Assembly: GCA_033761835.1 (NCBI GenBank)
Contig: JANRME010000304.1
Span: forward strand, 1-64,000
Source: JADJNW01 sp033761835
GTDB taxonomy: Bacteria; Bacteroidota; Bacteroidia; Chitinophagales; Saprospiraceae
Reading direction: 5' to 3'
DNA: 64,000 nt
Shown here: positions 17,790 to 27,228 of the stretch, piece after piece
Layout of the letters: the number at the start of each line of letters is the position of its first letter
Numbering within the stretch: the first letter of the stretch is position 1
Program-made: the position numbers and the translations under genes
Notes under the pieces: generated by a model
Database searches by the model: none
What the model was told of the DNA's origin: nothing
The model's input: the letters and a program-made list of their open reading frames with translations, nothing else

Positions 17790-17808
17790 AAAAATTCCAT
17801 TTAAAATA

Positions 17809-19302
17809 ATGACACGTTTTTTTAAAACGCTTCTTTTTTCCAGCCTATGTGCTGGGATGAGCTTGACTTCAGTTGCGCAAGAGCCTTTGCGCTGTGGTGC
17901 AGATCCAGTAATGTCAAAATGGCTGGAACAATACTTTGCAGGCCAAATTGCTGTGGAGAAAAATGATGAGTTTTTGTATGTGCCGCTTACCATTCATATT
18001 TTTGGCGATGATAATGGCGAAGGCTACGTTTCTGTGAATAGTGTGCTGAACGCGCTTTGCACTTTGAATGAAGACTACGCTTCTGCCAATATTCAATTTT
18101 ATATTCAAGGCGATATTCGATACGCTAATAAAACGCGGTATTATAGTCATACACAAAACTCAACTGGTTCGTCTCTGAACGCGGAATACAACGTGCCTAA
18201 TAGCGTTAATTGCTATATTGTCAACAATGCAGGTGGTGCCTTGGGGTACGCGCCGCCTGGCGGTACTTATGTAGTACTTAACAAAGGGGAAATGCGCACC
18301 GGTAGCCATACTTGGCCGCACGAAATGGGACACGCATTATCTCTGCCGCATACTTTTTACGGTTGGGAAAATTATGATTTTAATTATGAAAACATCGCAC
18401 CAGATAGAGTTTATGGCGGCCTAACACCTGCGGGACGATTGGTGGAGCGCACCGATGGTACGAATTGCCAAAGCGCAGGAGATGGTTTTTGTGATACATC
18501 GCCTGATTATTTGAGTGTTCGTTGGGATTGTGATGAAAATGGTAAAAGTACGATTGTGCAAAAAGACCCGAATGGCGTCACTTTCAAATCGGATGGCACC
18601 AATGTGATGTCTTATTCTTACGATGAATGTGTCACTCGTTTTTCAGATGACCAAAAACAAGCCATGCGCGCACACGTGCAAACAGCCAAGGCATACATGC
18701 TCAATCGGGCACAACCTGTGCCAAACATCGACGGATTGAGTCCGCAATTGATTTCGCCCTCCAAAAATGAATCAGTGCTTTTTAATAATGTTTTCTTAGA
18801 ATGGCAAGCTATCCCTGACGCAAGCCATTATCTCGTGGAAGTGAGCAGGGTCAGTACTTTTGCTGCGCAATTGACGAATCGCTACTCAGTAAAAACCAAC
18901 AGCATGACGGTGACCGATTTGATCACCGATAGAACTTATTATTGGCGGGTGAAAGCTTATAATCGGAATAGTTTTTGCGCCAGCTTTAGCACTAATAATT
19001 CATTCAAAACGACTACCACTACTGCAGCGAATGATTTGGATACAAAATCTGTATTTGAAGTATTTCCCAATCCACTTGCCGAAGATCAGGCCCTGACGAT
19101 TCAAGTCAACACACCGGATAAAACAAAATTATTGGTTCGGCTTTTTGATTCATCGGGCAAATTGCTTCAATCATCTGACTATGAAGTATTAGCAGGTGAA
19201 AATATTTTGAATTTTAAACCCAATAAATTAGCGAAGGGCCTTTATTTGTTGAGCTTTACGACAAATAAAGGAAATGCCATCAAACGAATAACGATTCAAT
19301 AA
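17809..19302 (+). CDS. Second secreted M43-type metalloprotease with T9SS sorting domain
   Basis: Paralogue of the preceding gene with the same domain order. Start taken at the ATG at 17809 (MTRFFKTLLFSSLCAGMSLTSVAQ), because the extra ten residues available upstream do not suit a signal peptide. The zinc motif is HEMGHALSLPH (residues 171-181): the Gly that normally occupies position 8 of the metzincin signature is Ser. The Met-turn is 'NVMSYSYDEC'. A fibronectin-like domain ('LEWQAIPDASHYLVEVSRV... RTYYWRVKAY') and a T9SS domain ('VFPNPLAEDQ... GLYLLSFTTNKGNAIKRITIQ') follow. Its stop abuts the stop of the convergent gene at 19303. Confidence 0.85.
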   Translation: MTRFFKTLLFSSLCAGMSLTSVAQEPLRCGADPVMSKWLEQYFAGQIAVEKNDEFLYVPLTIHIFGDDNGEGYVSVNSVLNALCTLNEDYASANIQFYIQGDIRYANKTRYYSHTQNSTGSSLNAEYNVPNSVNCYIVNNAGGALGYAPPGGTYVVLNKGEMRTGSHTWPHEMGHALSLPHTFYGWENYDFNYENIAPDRVYGGLTPAGRLVERTDGTNCQSAGDGFCDTSPDYLSVRWDCDENGKSTIVQKDPNGVTFKSDGTNVMSYSYDECVTRFSDDQKQAMRAHVQTAKAYMLNRAQPVPNIDGLSPQLISPSKNESVLFNNVFLEWQAIPDASHYLVEVSRVSTFAAQLTNRYSVKTNSMTVTDLITDRTYYWRVKAYNRNSFCASFSTNNSFKTTTTTAANDLDTKSVFEVFPNPLAEDQALTIQVNTPDKTKLLVRLFDSSGKLLQSSDYEVLAGENILNFKPNKLAKGLYLLSFTTNKGNAIKRITIQ

Positions 19303-19794
19303 TTATTTCTTTTTAAAAGACCAGGTTAGGGTTACTTTTGTTACTATTTCGCCAAAAGTGTTTGTGCCAACAGAAGTAACCCTGATTTGTTGAGCCTCTC
19401 CACTATCCATCGTTTTTTGCACGGTATCCTGAATTTTTTTGCCTTCTTCACAGGTAAAAGTGGTCAATCCTGTCGCTTTTTTATAAAATTCTGCCTCTAT
19501 ATGCGTGATGAGCATAGAAATGCGTCCTCGTCCTTCTATCGCAATCAAACCTAGCGTCCCCGTCGAAAGCTCGGCCGCGCCGCATAAGGCTGCGAAATAA
19601 GTAGAACGAAATGGATTTTGCGTCCGCCAGCTAAATGGAATGGTAATCTCCACCTTATCGGTATCGCAATATTTGATTTTTACACCCCAAAACAACAAAG
19701 AAGGCAGCCTTTGCCAGAAATACAGGCGCATTTTCCAAGGAGTATTCAGATTGGCGATCAATTTTGATTTTGCAGGAAGAATATTGGAAGACAT
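19303..19794 (-). CDS. DUF4442 hotdog-fold protein
   Basis: 163-aa cytosolic protein of the DUF4442 family, a hotdog-fold relative of thioesterases. Visible core: 'LPSLLFWGVKIKYCDTDKVEITIPFSWRTQNPFRSTYFAALCGAAELSTGTLGLIAI', resembling the YiiD C-terminal type. The substrate is unknown; acyl-CoA thioesterase activity is inferred from fold only. Its stop codon directly follows, on the opposite strand, the stop of the protease gene, so there is no room for a separate terminator. Confidence 0.75.
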   Translation of the reverse strand: MSSNILPAKSKLIANLNTPWKMRLYFWQRLPSLLFWGVKIKYCDTDKVEITIPFSWRTQNPFRSTYFAALCGAAELSTGTLGLIAIEGRGRISMLITHIEAEFYKKATGLTTFTCEEGKKIQDTVQKTMDSGEAQQIRVTSVGTNTFGEIVTKVTLTWSFKKK

Positions 19795-19868
19795 ACTTTT
19801 GCGAATTTTCGCTAAAATAGAAATAATTTGCCTTTATCTAACTAAATTTCCGATTTCCCACTTCCCAC

Positions 19869-20981
19869 TTAGTTTTCTTTCCTTTTTATTTCATACACGT
19901 CATGCCCATGTGCGTGTTCTGTATTCGAGCTGATATAATAATGTTGTTTAATGTAATCCGCACCACGCACATTCCAGCGTTCGAGACTTTCAATCCATTT
20001 TGGGTCGTTGGTTTTTGCGCCGTCCAATAAAATCCCTTCGAGATTAGAATTATCAATCGTAGCGAAAAAAATAAGGTAAGCCCCAGAAAAGTCTGCTTTA
20101 CTCAAGTTCGACCCGCGCAACACCGGATTGATGAGTACCGCATTTTGAAAATTAGCCTGAGCGGCATCAACCGCCTGCATTTTAGTGAGATTTAAATAAG
20201 AAAATGACAAATCGGCCCGACGAAGATTGGCATTATTTACTGTCGCATTGTCCAAATTAGCATAGGAAAGTTCTGCTTTGTTCAAATCCGCATTATTCAA
20301 ATTAATATGCTTTAAATTGCTGTTTTTCAAATTACTGCCTTTCAGATTCGCGTTGGATAATAAAGAATAAGAAAGACTTGCTTCCTCCAAATTGGTATTT
20401 TCCAAATTCGCCTTGGTCAAATTGACTTCTTTCAACATCGCTTTTGAGAGATAGCAATCCTTTAAATTTAAATCATAAATTTCCATTTTATTTAGTCGTC
20501 GAATGCTACCCATTGTACGAATGACGGCTTCTTCCGAAATCCAATACCGATAATCATCAATTTCTTCTAAATAACGCTTAATATCTTGCTGTTTTCTGAT
20601 ATAATCATCATAAAAAGATAAAATAATTCCAAAAAGTACGATGTCAAATAAAAGTCCATGCGCCGAAATAAGTATATTCATTTCCCAATCACGCCAGTTA
20701 TTTAAAATAAAAGGCTTGCTGATAAAGTATAATGCTACACTAAGAATAATGGCAGATTCTATAAAAAAACTTACGATCTCTGAGGAAGGCTTGAATAATT
20801 GTGCGATGGAACGAGAAAACAAAGCTACCAAAAATAGGATTGCCAATACTTCTGATCCTGGCCGAAAAACTAACCACAGTAAGGCCAAAGCGCCCAGAAT
20901 TCTTAACATACGGGTCAACACCTTTTTGAAGCGTTGGTTAGTAGTATCCAGTTCCATCATTTTGATTTTAAGCATTTTCAT
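19869..20981 (-). CDS. Membrane-anchored pentapeptide-repeat protein
   Basis: 370 aa. The N-terminal half has three or four hydrophobic segments (for example 'ILGALALLWLVFRPGSEVLAILFLVALF', 'IESAIILSVALYFIS' and 'SAHGLLFDIVLFGIILSFY'). After a charged segment, residues from about 165 to 335 form a run of A(N/D)Lxx pentapeptides (KANLENTNLEEASLSYSLL and onward), which fold as a right-handed quadrilateral beta-helix. The topology resembles membrane-tethered pentapeptide proteins of unknown role. Nothing nearby points to quinolone resistance, and I make no such call. Confidence 0.8.
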   Translation of the reverse strand: MKMLKIKMMELDTTNQRFKKVLTRMLRILGALALLWLVFRPGSEVLAILFLVALFSRSIAQLFKPSSEIVSFFIESAIILSVALYFISKPFILNNWRDWEMNILISAHGLLFDIVLFGIILSFYDDYIRKQQDIKRYLEEIDDYRYWISEEAVIRTMGSIRRLNKMEIYDLNLKDCYLSKAMLKEVNLTKANLENTNLEEASLSYSLLSNANLKGSNLKNSNLKHINLNNADLNKAELSYANLDNATVNNANLRRADLSFSYLNLTKMQAVDAAQANFQNAVLINPVLRGSNLSKADFSGAYLIFFATIDNSNLEGILLDGAKTNDPKWIESLERWNVRGADYIKQHYYISSNTEHAHGHDVYEIKRKEN

Positions 20982-21140
20982 TAATTCTATGAATAAAGAT
21001 GATTACAAGGAGTGGGAGTTGCAAATTATGATCGCTTTTTTATACAAACGTGTAAGAAGGAGCATCTGCTCCCATCTTAAATCGCCTTTCCCAGAATTAT
21101 TAATGTTCTAATCATTCTGAGGATTTCTAAAGTGCATCTT
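20982..21140. other. Intergenic region upstream of sucC promoter
   Basis: No gene seen. Contains a short GGAGCA-TC-TGCTCC hairpin at about 21060-21073 without a T-tract. Confidence 0.35.
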
Positions 21141-21173
21141 TTTGCAATATTTGATAAATCTTCCTTACTTTTG
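21141..21173 (+). promoter_or_regulatory. Promoter of sucC
   Basis: -33 TTTG (21141-21144), 21-bp spacer and -7 TACTTTTG (21166-21173) match the Bacteroidota promoter consensus well. The leader is about 105 nt and ends in a TTAGCAAATTAGCAAACC word repeat. Confidence 0.6.
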
Positions 21174-21283
21174 GGTGTCAAAATAAAATGTGTTAATATG
21201 CCAATCTGATGACGTGTTGATTTTATATGTACTCACTTCATTATTAACACATTAGCAAATTAGCAAACCAGCAAATCTAAAAA

Positions 21284-22495
21284 ATGAATCTTCACGAATA
21301 CCAAGGAAAAGAACTACTCAAGAGCTATGGCGTCGCCATTCAGGAAGGAATTCTGGCACATACGATGGAAGAAGCAGTGGCAGCCTACAATCAAATCCAG
21401 GAAAAAACGGGCAGCAATTTCGCAGTAGTCAAAGCCCAAATTCATGCGGGCGGCCGTGGCAAAGGTGGTGGTGTGAAAGTTGCCAAAAATCTGGATGGAT
21501 TAAAAGAACACGCTGGCAATATTCTCGGTATGATGCTGAAAACGCCTCAAACCCCAGGCGGGATGGAAGGCCCGGGCAAACTGGTGCGCAAGGTCTTGAT
21601 CGCCGAAGATGCTTATGTTCCGAATTTCGAATCCTGCAAAGAATTTTATATTTCGGTGCTGACCGACCGAGAAAGCAAGCGCAATGTGATCATTTATTCT
21701 ACCGAAGGCGGCATGGATATTGAAAAAGTGGCAGAAGAAACGCCGGATTTGGTGCATAAAGAATTTGTGCATCCGACCCTCGGTTTGCAAGGATTTCAGG
21801 CTCGAAAAATTGCATTTAATCTTGGTTTGAGCGGTGAAGCTTTCAAGCAAATGACCAAATTTGTTACTGCTTTGTATAAAGCTTTTGTAAGTTCTGATGC
21901 TTCCTTATTTGAGATCAATCCGGCTATGAAAAATGGCTTTGATCAAATCATCGCGGTGGATGCTAAGGTTGCATTAGATGATAATGCTTTATACCGTCAT
22001 CCTGACCTGGAGGCAATGCGTGATGAAGATGAAGAAGATCCGACTGATGTAGAAGCGCGTCAATACGATTTAAATTTTGTGAATTTGGATGGTAACGTGG
22101 GTTGTATGGTGAATGGCGCAGGACTTGCGATGGCTACAATGGACGTGATCAAACTCTCTGGTGGTGAGCCTGCGAATTTCTTGGATGTGGGCGGTACGGC
22201 TGACGCCAAGCGCGTGGAAAATGCATTCCGCATTATCTTGAAAGACCTGAAAGTAAAGGCGATTCTGATCAATATTTTTGGTGGGATCGTGCGTTGCGAC
22301 CGCGTGGCGCAAGGGGTGATCGATGCTTACAAAAATATTGGCGACATTCCGGTGCCGATTATCGTGCGTTTGCAAGGAACGAATGCGGATATTGCCAAGC
22401 AAATGATTGATGAATCTGGTTTGAAAGTATATTCGGCTATTCTCTTGCAAGAAGCAGCAGATTTGGTGGCTAAGGTTTTACAAGAATCCAATTAA
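21284..22495 (+). CDS. sucC: Succinyl-CoA synthetase beta subunit
   Basis: Beta subunit of the ADP/GDP-forming succinate-CoA ligase of the TCA cycle. ATP-grasp N-terminus 'MNLHEYQGKELLKSYGV', nucleotide-binding 'VVKAQIHAGGRGKGGGVKVA', 'LFEINPAMKNG' and the C-terminal ligase domain 'NFLDVGGTADAKRVENAF... NIFGGIVRCDRVAQGVI'. 403 aa, normal length. The alpha subunit gene sucD is not adjacent, so the two subunits are encoded apart. A hairpin terminator follows at 22541-22571. Confidence 0.96.
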   Translation: MNLHEYQGKELLKSYGVAIQEGILAHTMEEAVAAYNQIQEKTGSNFAVVKAQIHAGGRGKGGGVKVAKNLDGLKEHAGNILGMMLKTPQTPGGMEGPGKLVRKVLIAEDAYVPNFESCKEFYISVLTDRESKRNVIIYSTEGGMDIEKVAEETPDLVHKEFVHPTLGLQGFQARKIAFNLGLSGEAFKQMTKFVTALYKAFVSSDASLFEINPAMKNGFDQIIAVDAKVALDDNALYRHPDLEAMRDEDEEDPTDVEARQYDLNFVNLDGNVGCMVNGAGLAMATMDVIKLSGGEPANFLDVGGTADAKRVENAFRIILKDLKVKAILINIFGGIVRCDRVAQGVIDAYKNIGDIPVPIIVRLQGTNADIAKQMIDESGLKVYSAILLQEAADLVAKVLQESN

Positions 22496-22540
22496 GAATA
22501 TTATTACTTGTAATTCCCTGTATTTCAATTTAAAAAGAAG

Positions 22541-22580
22541 ATGGAGAAGAGTACGAATGGCTTTTCTCCATTTTTTTTTC
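22541..22580 (+). terminator. Rho-independent terminator of sucC
   Basis: ATGGAGAAGAG (22541-22551) pairs with CTTTTCTCCAT (22561-22571, one G-U pair), followed by a run of nine T. Confidence 0.8.
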
Positions 22581-22590
22581 CTGAAAATTT

Positions 22591-22598
22591 TATCTTTG
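22591..22598 (+). promoter_or_regulatory. -7 promoter element of amidase gene
   Basis: TATCTTTG, a perfect TAnnTTTG match, 46 bp before the ATG at 22645. The leader between contains the CAACCATCAACTTATCAACC word repeat. Confidence 0.5.
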
Positions 22599-22644
22599 GT
22601 GGTGGCGCTTTTCCCATTTCAACCATCAACTTATCAACCTTACT

Positions 22645-24126
22645 ATGACATTTCAAGAATATAGAAAATATGATGCGCTTGGCTTAGCCAAATTGGTTCA
22701 GAAAAAAGAGATCACGCCATTAGAATTGGTGGAAATCGCCATCCAAAGAGCAGAAGCAGTAAATCCCAAAATCAACGCCATCATTTATAAAATGTACGAT
22801 CAAGCTAAAGATATGGCGAAGCAAGCAGATATAAATGCGCCCTTTGCTGGTGTCCCATTTCTGATAAAGGATATTGGGATTCATATCAAAAATGAACCTT
22901 TGACGCGTGGCTGTAAAGCCTGGAAGGGCTACAAATCCTCAGAAGATAGCTTGATCGTTGAAAAATATCGCCAAGGCGGGTTAACATTTTTAGGGCGTAG
23001 TAATTCCCCTGAATTTGGGCTTACACCTTATACAGAGCCCCAATTTTACGGCCCGGCATGCAATCCCTGGAATACCAACAAAACTGCCGGTGGCTCCAGT
23101 GGTGGTTCGGCAGCAGCTGTAGCGGCAGGCATTACGCCAATTGCTACGGCAAGCGATGGCGGCGGCTCGATTCGGATTCCGGCAGCCAATTGTGGTTTAT
23201 TTGGCATCAAGCCAAGTCGTGGTAGAGTGAGTCTTGGCAATACACTTGGCGAATGGTGGAGCGGGGCAGTGGTAGAAGGTTGTGTGAGTCGCTCGGTGCG
23301 CGATAGCGCTGCTTTCCTCGACTTGATTCAAGGCAATGCGCCTGGCGATTTATACTTGGTAAAACCGCCGATTCGATCTTATTTGGAGGAAATTCAAACT
23401 TCACCGAAGCCTTTAAAAATTGGTTTTTCTACAAAGCATACTTTGGGGCATGGTATTGATTCTGAATGCATTGCAGCTGTAAAACACGCAGCCGGGCTTC
23501 TGGAAAGTCTTGGGCATCAAGTAGAGGAAGTAGAATTGCCGTTTAAGCCAGAAGATTTAACCGAGATTTTTTTAATGATGGTCACCGCAGAAACGGCAGC
23601 GGATTTACAAGAATTATCTCAATATTTAAACAGAAGAGTACGCCCGTCCGACGTCGAAACTACAACATATGCATTGGGCTTGTTGGGTAGAACCTTTTCT
23701 GCCAAGGATTTTGTCGTGCAAAAACGCCGATGGAATGAAGTAGCGCGTAGGGTAGGGGCTTTCCATGAACAATATGATTTATTGCTAACTTCTACCGTGT
23801 CCATGCTACCTTTTGATATTGGTGCAATTCAACCAAGTACTGCTGAAATCACTTCTTTGAAAATGATCAACACATTAGGCTTGGGCGTTGTCTTAAAAGC
23901 AAGTGTTGGGCCGTTAGCAGAAAAAACATTTTCTTATATCCCTTATACCGCGATTGCCAATATGACTGGCCAGCCTTCGATGTCGGTACCTTTATATTGG
24001 ACAAAAGATAATTTGCCGGTTGGTACAATGCTCAGTGCTGCCTTAGGTCGGGAGGATTTGTTGTTTCAATTAGCAGCTCAATTAGAGCAGGCGCAGCCCT
24101 GGTTTGATATAATGCCTGAGTTGTAA
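22645..24126 (+). CDS. Amidase (amidase-signature family)
   Basis: Ser-cisSer-Lys hydrolase cleaving a carboxamide. Catalytic Lys75 ('PFLIKDIG'), cis-Ser151 ('AGGSSGGSAAAVAAG') and nucleophile Ser175 ('SDGGGSIRIPAANCGLFGIKPSRGRVS') are all present with the usual 24-residue Ser-Ser spacing. 493 aa with no signal peptide, so it is cytosolic. It is not next to gatB or gatC and the C-terminus differs from GatA, so it is more likely a general amidase such as a 6-aminohexanoate-cyclic-dimer- or nylon-type enzyme. The exact substrate cannot be read from the sequence. Confidence 0.88.
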   Translation: MTFQEYRKYDALGLAKLVQKKEITPLELVEIAIQRAEAVNPKINAIIYKMYDQAKDMAKQADINAPFAGVPFLIKDIGIHIKNEPLTRGCKAWKGYKSSEDSLIVEKYRQGGLTFLGRSNSPEFGLTPYTEPQFYGPACNPWNTNKTAGGSSGGSAAAVAAGITPIATASDGGGSIRIPAANCGLFGIKPSRGRVSLGNTLGEWWSGAVVEGCVSRSVRDSAAFLDLIQGNAPGDLYLVKPPIRSYLEEIQTSPKPLKIGFSTKHTLGHGIDSECIAAVKHAAGLLESLGHQVEEVELPFKPEDLTEIFLMMVTAETAADLQELSQYLNRRVRPSDVETTTYALGLLGRTFSAKDFVVQKRRWNEVARRVGAFHEQYDLLLTSTVSMLPFDIGAIQPSTAEITSLKMINTLGLGVVLKASVGPLAEKTFSYIPYTAIANMTGQPSMSVPLYWTKDNLPVGTMLSAALGREDLLFQLAAQLEQAQPWFDIMPEL

Positions 24127-24145
24127 AAAGAAATTTTTATAAAAC

Positions 24146-24640
24146 TTAAAGCGGCAAAGCGGTTCTTAATCTTTTCAATATTTCAAAAGCAGCAGGACAA
24201 ATTTCGGTGTTTTTTAAAGTCAAATTAGCAATTTGATAAATCTGTTTGCGGTCGGTATGCGGATATTCGCGGCAAGCCTTTGGGCGTGCTTCGTAAATCG
24301 AGCAATAATTATCAGCACCCAAAAATGGGCAAGGTGCGCCATTATGAACATAGTCGCCATCCTCATCTAAATGCAAATATTTTTCAACAAAAGCCGCCGG
24401 CCGCATTCCTAAATACTGCGCAATACGCTCGATGTCTTTATCCCGGAAAATAGGGCTGGTGGTCTTGCAGCAATTGGCACAAGCAAGGCAATCTATCTCT
24501 GAAAAAACTTCTTCGTGCAATTCGAGTACGGTTTCGTCCAAATGCTTGGGCTTTTTTTGAGCTAACTTTTGGAAATACTTTTTATTGGTGGCTTGTTCTT
24601 CGCGGGCGCGGGCAGGAAGATTTTGAATAAGATTTTGCAA
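24146..24640 (-). CDS. YkgJ-family cysteine cluster protein
   Basis: Small putative zinc- or iron-chelating protein (CxxCxxCC family). The conserved Cys are in 'DCLACANCCKTTSPIFRDKDIERIA' and 'APCPFLGADNYCSIYEARPKACREYPH', eight in all. 164 aa, cytosolic. The only sensible start is TTG at 24640 (no nearby ATG); a TACTTTTG -7 box lies 31 bp upstream. The biochemical role of the family is not established. Confidence 0.82.
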   Translation of the reverse strand: MQNLIQNLPARAREEQATNKKYFQKLAQKKPKHLDETVLELHEEVFSEIDCLACANCCKTTSPIFRDKDIERIAQYLGMRPAAFVEKYLHLDEDGDYVHNGAPCPFLGADNYCSIYEARPKACREYPHTDRKQIYQIANLTLKNTEICPAAFEILKRLRTALPL

Positions 24641-24670
24641 TACAAACGGTTTTTACTTTATAATAGCAAA

Positions 24671-24678
24671 CAAAAGTA
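24671..24678 (-). promoter_or_regulatory. -7 promoter element of YkgJ-family gene
   Basis: Minus-strand TACTTTTG matches TAnnTTTG and supports the TTG start at 24640. Confidence 0.45.
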
Positions 24679-24731
24679 CGTACAACTTTCCTTATCTTGA
24701 AAATGTTCTATGGCATTATTCAAAAATCAAT

Positions 24732-25643
24732 ATGAACACCTTCGCCAAAACCATAGTAAACAAAGCGAAATCACCCTCCGCCCGGTTTCGTGGATTTTTA
24801 ATCCTTGGATTTTTGAGTCTCGTATGGGGTACCTCTTTTATCCTGATCAAAAAATCGTTGGAAGTTTATTCTCCTGTGCAAGTCGCTTTGCTGCGCTTGG
24901 GTTTGTCAGGGTTGGCTTTCCTGCCTTTATTTTTATATCAAATTCGCAAAATTGACTGGAAACGCTGGTATTTCTTTGTGCTGGTAGGGCTTTGCGGCAG
25001 CGGCATTCCAGCGTTTTTATTTGCTTTTGCGCAAATGCATATCAGTAGCTCGGTTGCCGGGATATTAAATTCATTAACGCCGTTATTTACTTTATTAATA
25101 GGTATTATCATATTTCGTGCAAAATTACTTTGGGCGAAAGTAGTTGGAGTATTGCTGGGCTTAGTCGGAGCGGCGATGCTGATCTTATTCAGTAATGGTA
25201 ATAATTTTCAAGGTGATGTAGGTTATAGTTTATTAATCATATTGGCGGCGATGTGCTATGCGACCAGCACCAATATCGTAGGAAATAAATTGCGCGACGT
25301 CAAGTCATTGATTGTCAGTACTTTTGCCTTTGCTTCTGTTGGAATTCCTTCCTTTTTAATTTTGATTACGAACACCGATTTCCTCCACGTTTTGACTACA
25401 CATCCGCAGGGATTAATAGGGCTTGGTTATGTTGGTTTTTTAGCCTTGGTGGGTACAGTGCTGGCGACTATCATTTTCTTCAAATTGATTCAAGATACCA
25501 ATCCTGTTTTTGCTTCTACGGTCGCTTATATCATGCCGATTGTCGCCTTGCTTTGGGGCTTGCTAGACGGCGAAACCATTGGATTATATCACCTCTTGGG
25601 TATGGGACTTATCTTGCTTGGTGTGTATTTGAGTAGAAAATAG
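24732..25643 (+). CDS. EamA/DMT-family permease
   Basis: 303-aa inner-membrane protein with about ten hydrophobic helices in two EamA repeats (first 'LGFLSLVWGTSFILIKKSLEVYSPVQVALLRLGLSGL', second from about residue 170 'LLIILAAMCYATSTNIVGNKL'). The end 'YHLLGMGLILLGVYLSRK' is typical. Members export amino acids, nucleobases or other metabolites; the substrate is unknown. Single gene. Confidence 0.88.
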   Translation: MNTFAKTIVNKAKSPSARFRGFLILGFLSLVWGTSFILIKKSLEVYSPVQVALLRLGLSGLAFLPLFLYQIRKIDWKRWYFFVLVGLCGSGIPAFLFAFAQMHISSSVAGILNSLTPLFTLLIGIIIFRAKLLWAKVVGVLLGLVGAAMLILFSNGNNFQGDVGYSLLIILAAMCYATSTNIVGNKLRDVKSLIVSTFAFASVGIPSFLILITNTDFLHVLTTHPQGLIGLGYVGFLALVGTVLATIIFFKLIQDTNPVFASTVAYIMPIVALLWGLLDGETIGLYHLLGMGLILLGVYLSRK

Positions 25644-25745
25644 AATCATTTTTCCAACATTTATCTGCTAAGACTTGACAAAGCTTGTCAATAGCTGTAT
25701 TTTTGAATGTTCTTATATTTCAGAATTTACTGAAAAAAATGAAGA

Positions 25746-26315
25746 ATGATTTCTTTATACATTCCTTCAAATGATCAGATAAGAGATTTTTTAAAGAAAC
25801 AAGAAATTTTGACCTTTACTTATCATGAAATAGGTAAAACCAGCATTCAAACTCGAATACAATCTTATGATAATGATTATTTGAAAGTCAAGATAGGAAC
25901 AGGAGAAGAGGACTTTCAAAAAGCGATAGCTGCCATCCAGGATTGGCGGATGTTTCCAGGAAAATGGACAAGGATTTTACTTGAAGAAATGCCTGTTTTG
26001 GAAGGAGTCTGTGTCGCAATGTTTGCTCACTTTGCAGGAATTTGGTGGCGTAACGCTTGCCGAATAGTTTATGTAATAAATGAGCCTAAACGCTATGGCT
26101 TTGCTTATGGTACTTTGCCAGCACATATTGAATCAGGGGAGGAGTTATTTCTGGTATCTAAAGACGAAAAAGGAATTGTGTGGTACGAAATTCGAGCATT
26201 CTCCAGACCCAGACATTGGATTGCAAAGGTGAGCTATCCTATCATCAGATTGCTTCAAGCGCAATTTCGACGAGATTCGGCCAGACAAATGGAAAAGATT
26301 TTAAAAAATAACTGA
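25746..26315 (+). CDS. DUF1990 protein
   Basis: 189 aa with the DUF1990 C-terminal pattern 'YGFAYGTLPAHIESGEELFLVSKDEKGIVWYEIRAFSRPRHWIAKVSYPIIRLLQAQFRRDSARQM'. Function unknown; the fold is thought to be lipid-binding (START-like), which is inference. The stop overlaps the ATG of the YndJ-like gene (TGATG at 26313-26317), so the two are translationally coupled, an association I recall from Bacillus (yndH/yndJ region). Confidence 0.78.
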   Translation: MISLYIPSNDQIRDFLKKQEILTFTYHEIGKTSIQTRIQSYDNDYLKVKIGTGEEDFQKAIAAIQDWRMFPGKWTRILLEEMPVLEGVCVAMFAHFAGIWWRNACRIVYVINEPKRYGFAYGTLPAHIESGEELFLVSKDEKGIVWYEIRAFSRPRHWIAKVSYPIIRLLQAQFRRDSARQMEKILKNN

Positions 26316-27223
26316 TGCGTGTTCAATCCTGGCATATTGGTTTGTTTATTTGGTTGCTTATTTTGATTGTTCAACCCAGCGGACTATTTTATGAATGGTG
26401 GGCGCGCTTACTTTTGTTATTGGCGGCATTGGTCTGGATTCCCTTAGCATTTTCTTTACCGATTCTCAAAAATGAAAATTTTTTATTACAAATCGGGATG
26501 TTACCTTCTGCCATATTATTAGTGGTATCTATGCTTTTGCCAAAAAACTATTGGGCTTTCATCTGCGCTATTCCTTGGTTTTTGATTACTTTTTTAATAT
26601 TTATAAATGGTTTAAAAGATTTATTTCAAATAAAAAAATGGACAGCATCCATAATTGCTATTAATTTAGGACAAGTATTTTTAATTATTGGTGGAGCTTG
26701 GTTACTCGCAGATCGATTTGATTTCCAACCAGTTAGTTTTTCTCCTGATATTGTTTTACTCACGAGTATTCATTTTCATTATGCAGGTTTTATATTTCCT
26801 TTATTGGCAGGACTTGCTGCCCAGAAGCAGAATTCTGAGGCACTTAACCTGGGAAGCACCTTAGCGATTATTGCTATTCCAATGACTGCGATAGGGATCA
26901 CGATTTCACATTTACATTCTATTTATCATTTTGAATTAATAGCAGCGGTAGCAGTCGTTATAGCCGGATGGTGTGTCGCAATTGGATACTTTGAAATAAT
27001 TGTAAAAAATAAATTACCTCTTATTACTAGAATGCTTTGGTTTATTATGTCTATTACATTATTAATAAGTATGACCTTAGCTTTTTTATATGCAATTCGT
27101 TTTTATTATGTAATAGATTGGCTATCAATTCCAGCAATGAGAGCATTTCATGGTACACTAAATGCAATTGTGGTAAGTGGATGCGGATTATTGGGTTGGC
27201 GGTTTTATAAAAATGAATTTTAA
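26315..27223 (+). CDS. YndJ-like integral membrane protein
   Basis: 302-aa protein with about nine hydrophobic segments covering nearly the whole chain and short charged loops, including 'HFHYAGFIFPLLAGLAAQ', the YndJ-family signature. Function unknown. Coupled to the DUF1990 gene and therefore probably acting with it at the inner membrane. Converges on the carbonic anhydrase-like gene with only 5 bp between stops. Confidence 0.75.
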   Translation: MRVQSWHIGLFIWLLILIVQPSGLFYEWWARLLLLLAALVWIPLAFSLPILKNENFLLQIGMLPSAILLVVSMLLPKNYWAFICAIPWFLITFLIFINGLKDLFQIKKWTASIIAINLGQVFLIIGGAWLLADRFDFQPVSFSPDIVLLTSIHFHYAGFIFPLLAGLAAQKQNSEALNLGSTLAIIAIPMTAIGITISHLHSIYHFELIAAVAVVIAGWCVAIGYFEIIVKNKLPLITRMLWFIMSITLLISMTLAFLYAIRFYYVIDWLSIPAMRAFHGTLNAIVVSGCGLLGWRFYKNEF

Positions 27224-27228
27224 TAATA

